Source of the DNA: CAYJWL01 sp964373855
GTDB taxonomy: Bacteria > Patescibacteriota > Andersenbacteria > UBA10190
Assembly: GCA_964373855.1 (NCBI GenBank)
Contig: CAYJWL010000008.1
Coordinates: 1 to 32,683, forward strand
Reading direction: 5' to 3'
Length of the DNA stretch: 32,683 bases
In this document: piece by piece, positions 32,641 to 32,683 of the stretch
Layout: the number at the start of each line of letters is the position of its first letter
How positions within the stretch are numbered: position 1 is the stretch's first letter
The notes under the pieces: model-generated
The model's database searches: none
What the model saw: the letters and a program-made list of their open reading frames with translations, nothing else
Told to the model about the DNA's origin: nothing
Made by a program: the position numbers and the translations under genes

Positions 32641-32683
32641 CCACATTTGGCACTTTTAAAACTAGCATCTCGTTGGGCGTTTT

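Noticed and set aside
32633..32683. Open minus-strand frame ending in TAA at the right edge
   Set aside because: Only about 16 codons are visible and an open frame of that length is uninformative.
1..32683. CRISPR arrays, tRNAs, rRNAs, transposases
   Set aside because: No spaced direct repeats, cloverleaf ends, rRNA signatures or transposase motifs were seen by eye; a tRNAscan or ISfinder search was not possible.

Overview
The window reads like a chromosome segment from a small-genome bacterium, most plausibly a member of the Candidate Phyla Radiation (Patescibacteria). That assignment is an inference from style: short spacers, many start codons with poor Shine-Dalgarno sites, lamin-tail, PKD and CAP surface proteins, shortened or eroded versions of standard genes, and a lone pilus-type ATPase. 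TGA is used as a stop codon, so the standard bacterial code applies. No rRNA, tRNA, CRISPR array or transposase was recognised.

Layout. 1-2217: a partial unknown gene (minus) and a divergent secreted CAP-domain protein. 2307-6364 (minus): polA, then uppP-tsaE with overlapping ends. 6504-8792 (plus): a DHH-type phosphoesterase with eroded metal motifs and a glmS pseudogene that has lost its isomerase domains. 8829-15750 (minus): a GspE/PilB ATPase, a YvcK-like protein, a three-lamin-tail surface protein, pgsA and ruvB. 15750-18890: a gene-poor island rich in RNA-like structure (below). 18888-24490: a beta-helix secreted protein, an unrecognised minus-strand gene, a shortened yebC, then ruvC, a PKD/7TM membrane protein and an ATP-grasp/aspartyl-protease fusion. 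24585-27413: a class A penicillin-binding protein. 27425-32435 (minus): the replication cluster dnaA-dnaN-recF-dciA-exonuclease, with DnaA boxes on both sides of dnaA, so the chromosomal origin probably lies here.

The most unusual part is 15.85-18.86 kb. A strong extended -10 sigma70-type promoter (16142-16170) drives roughly 690 nt without a convincing gene that can be folded into about fourteen hairpins, including a pseudoknot-type overlap and a U7 tract. It ends at the ribosome-binding site of a small single-pass membrane protein. Downstream come a perfect 27-bp inverted repeat, a second promoter nearly matching the first with a palindrome filling its spacer, a cold-shock-domain protein with a novel C-terminal half, a 53-residue basic protein, a strong terminator, and an independently promoted and terminated rod-shaped RNA resembling 6S RNA. 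I read the 690-nt segment as a candidate undescribed large structured RNA or very long structured leader.

Functionally the remainder is housekeeping: replication and repair (DnaA, DnaN, RecF, Pol I, RuvB, RuvC), envelope building (UppP, PBP, PgsA, YvcK), tRNA modification (TsaE) and surface display.
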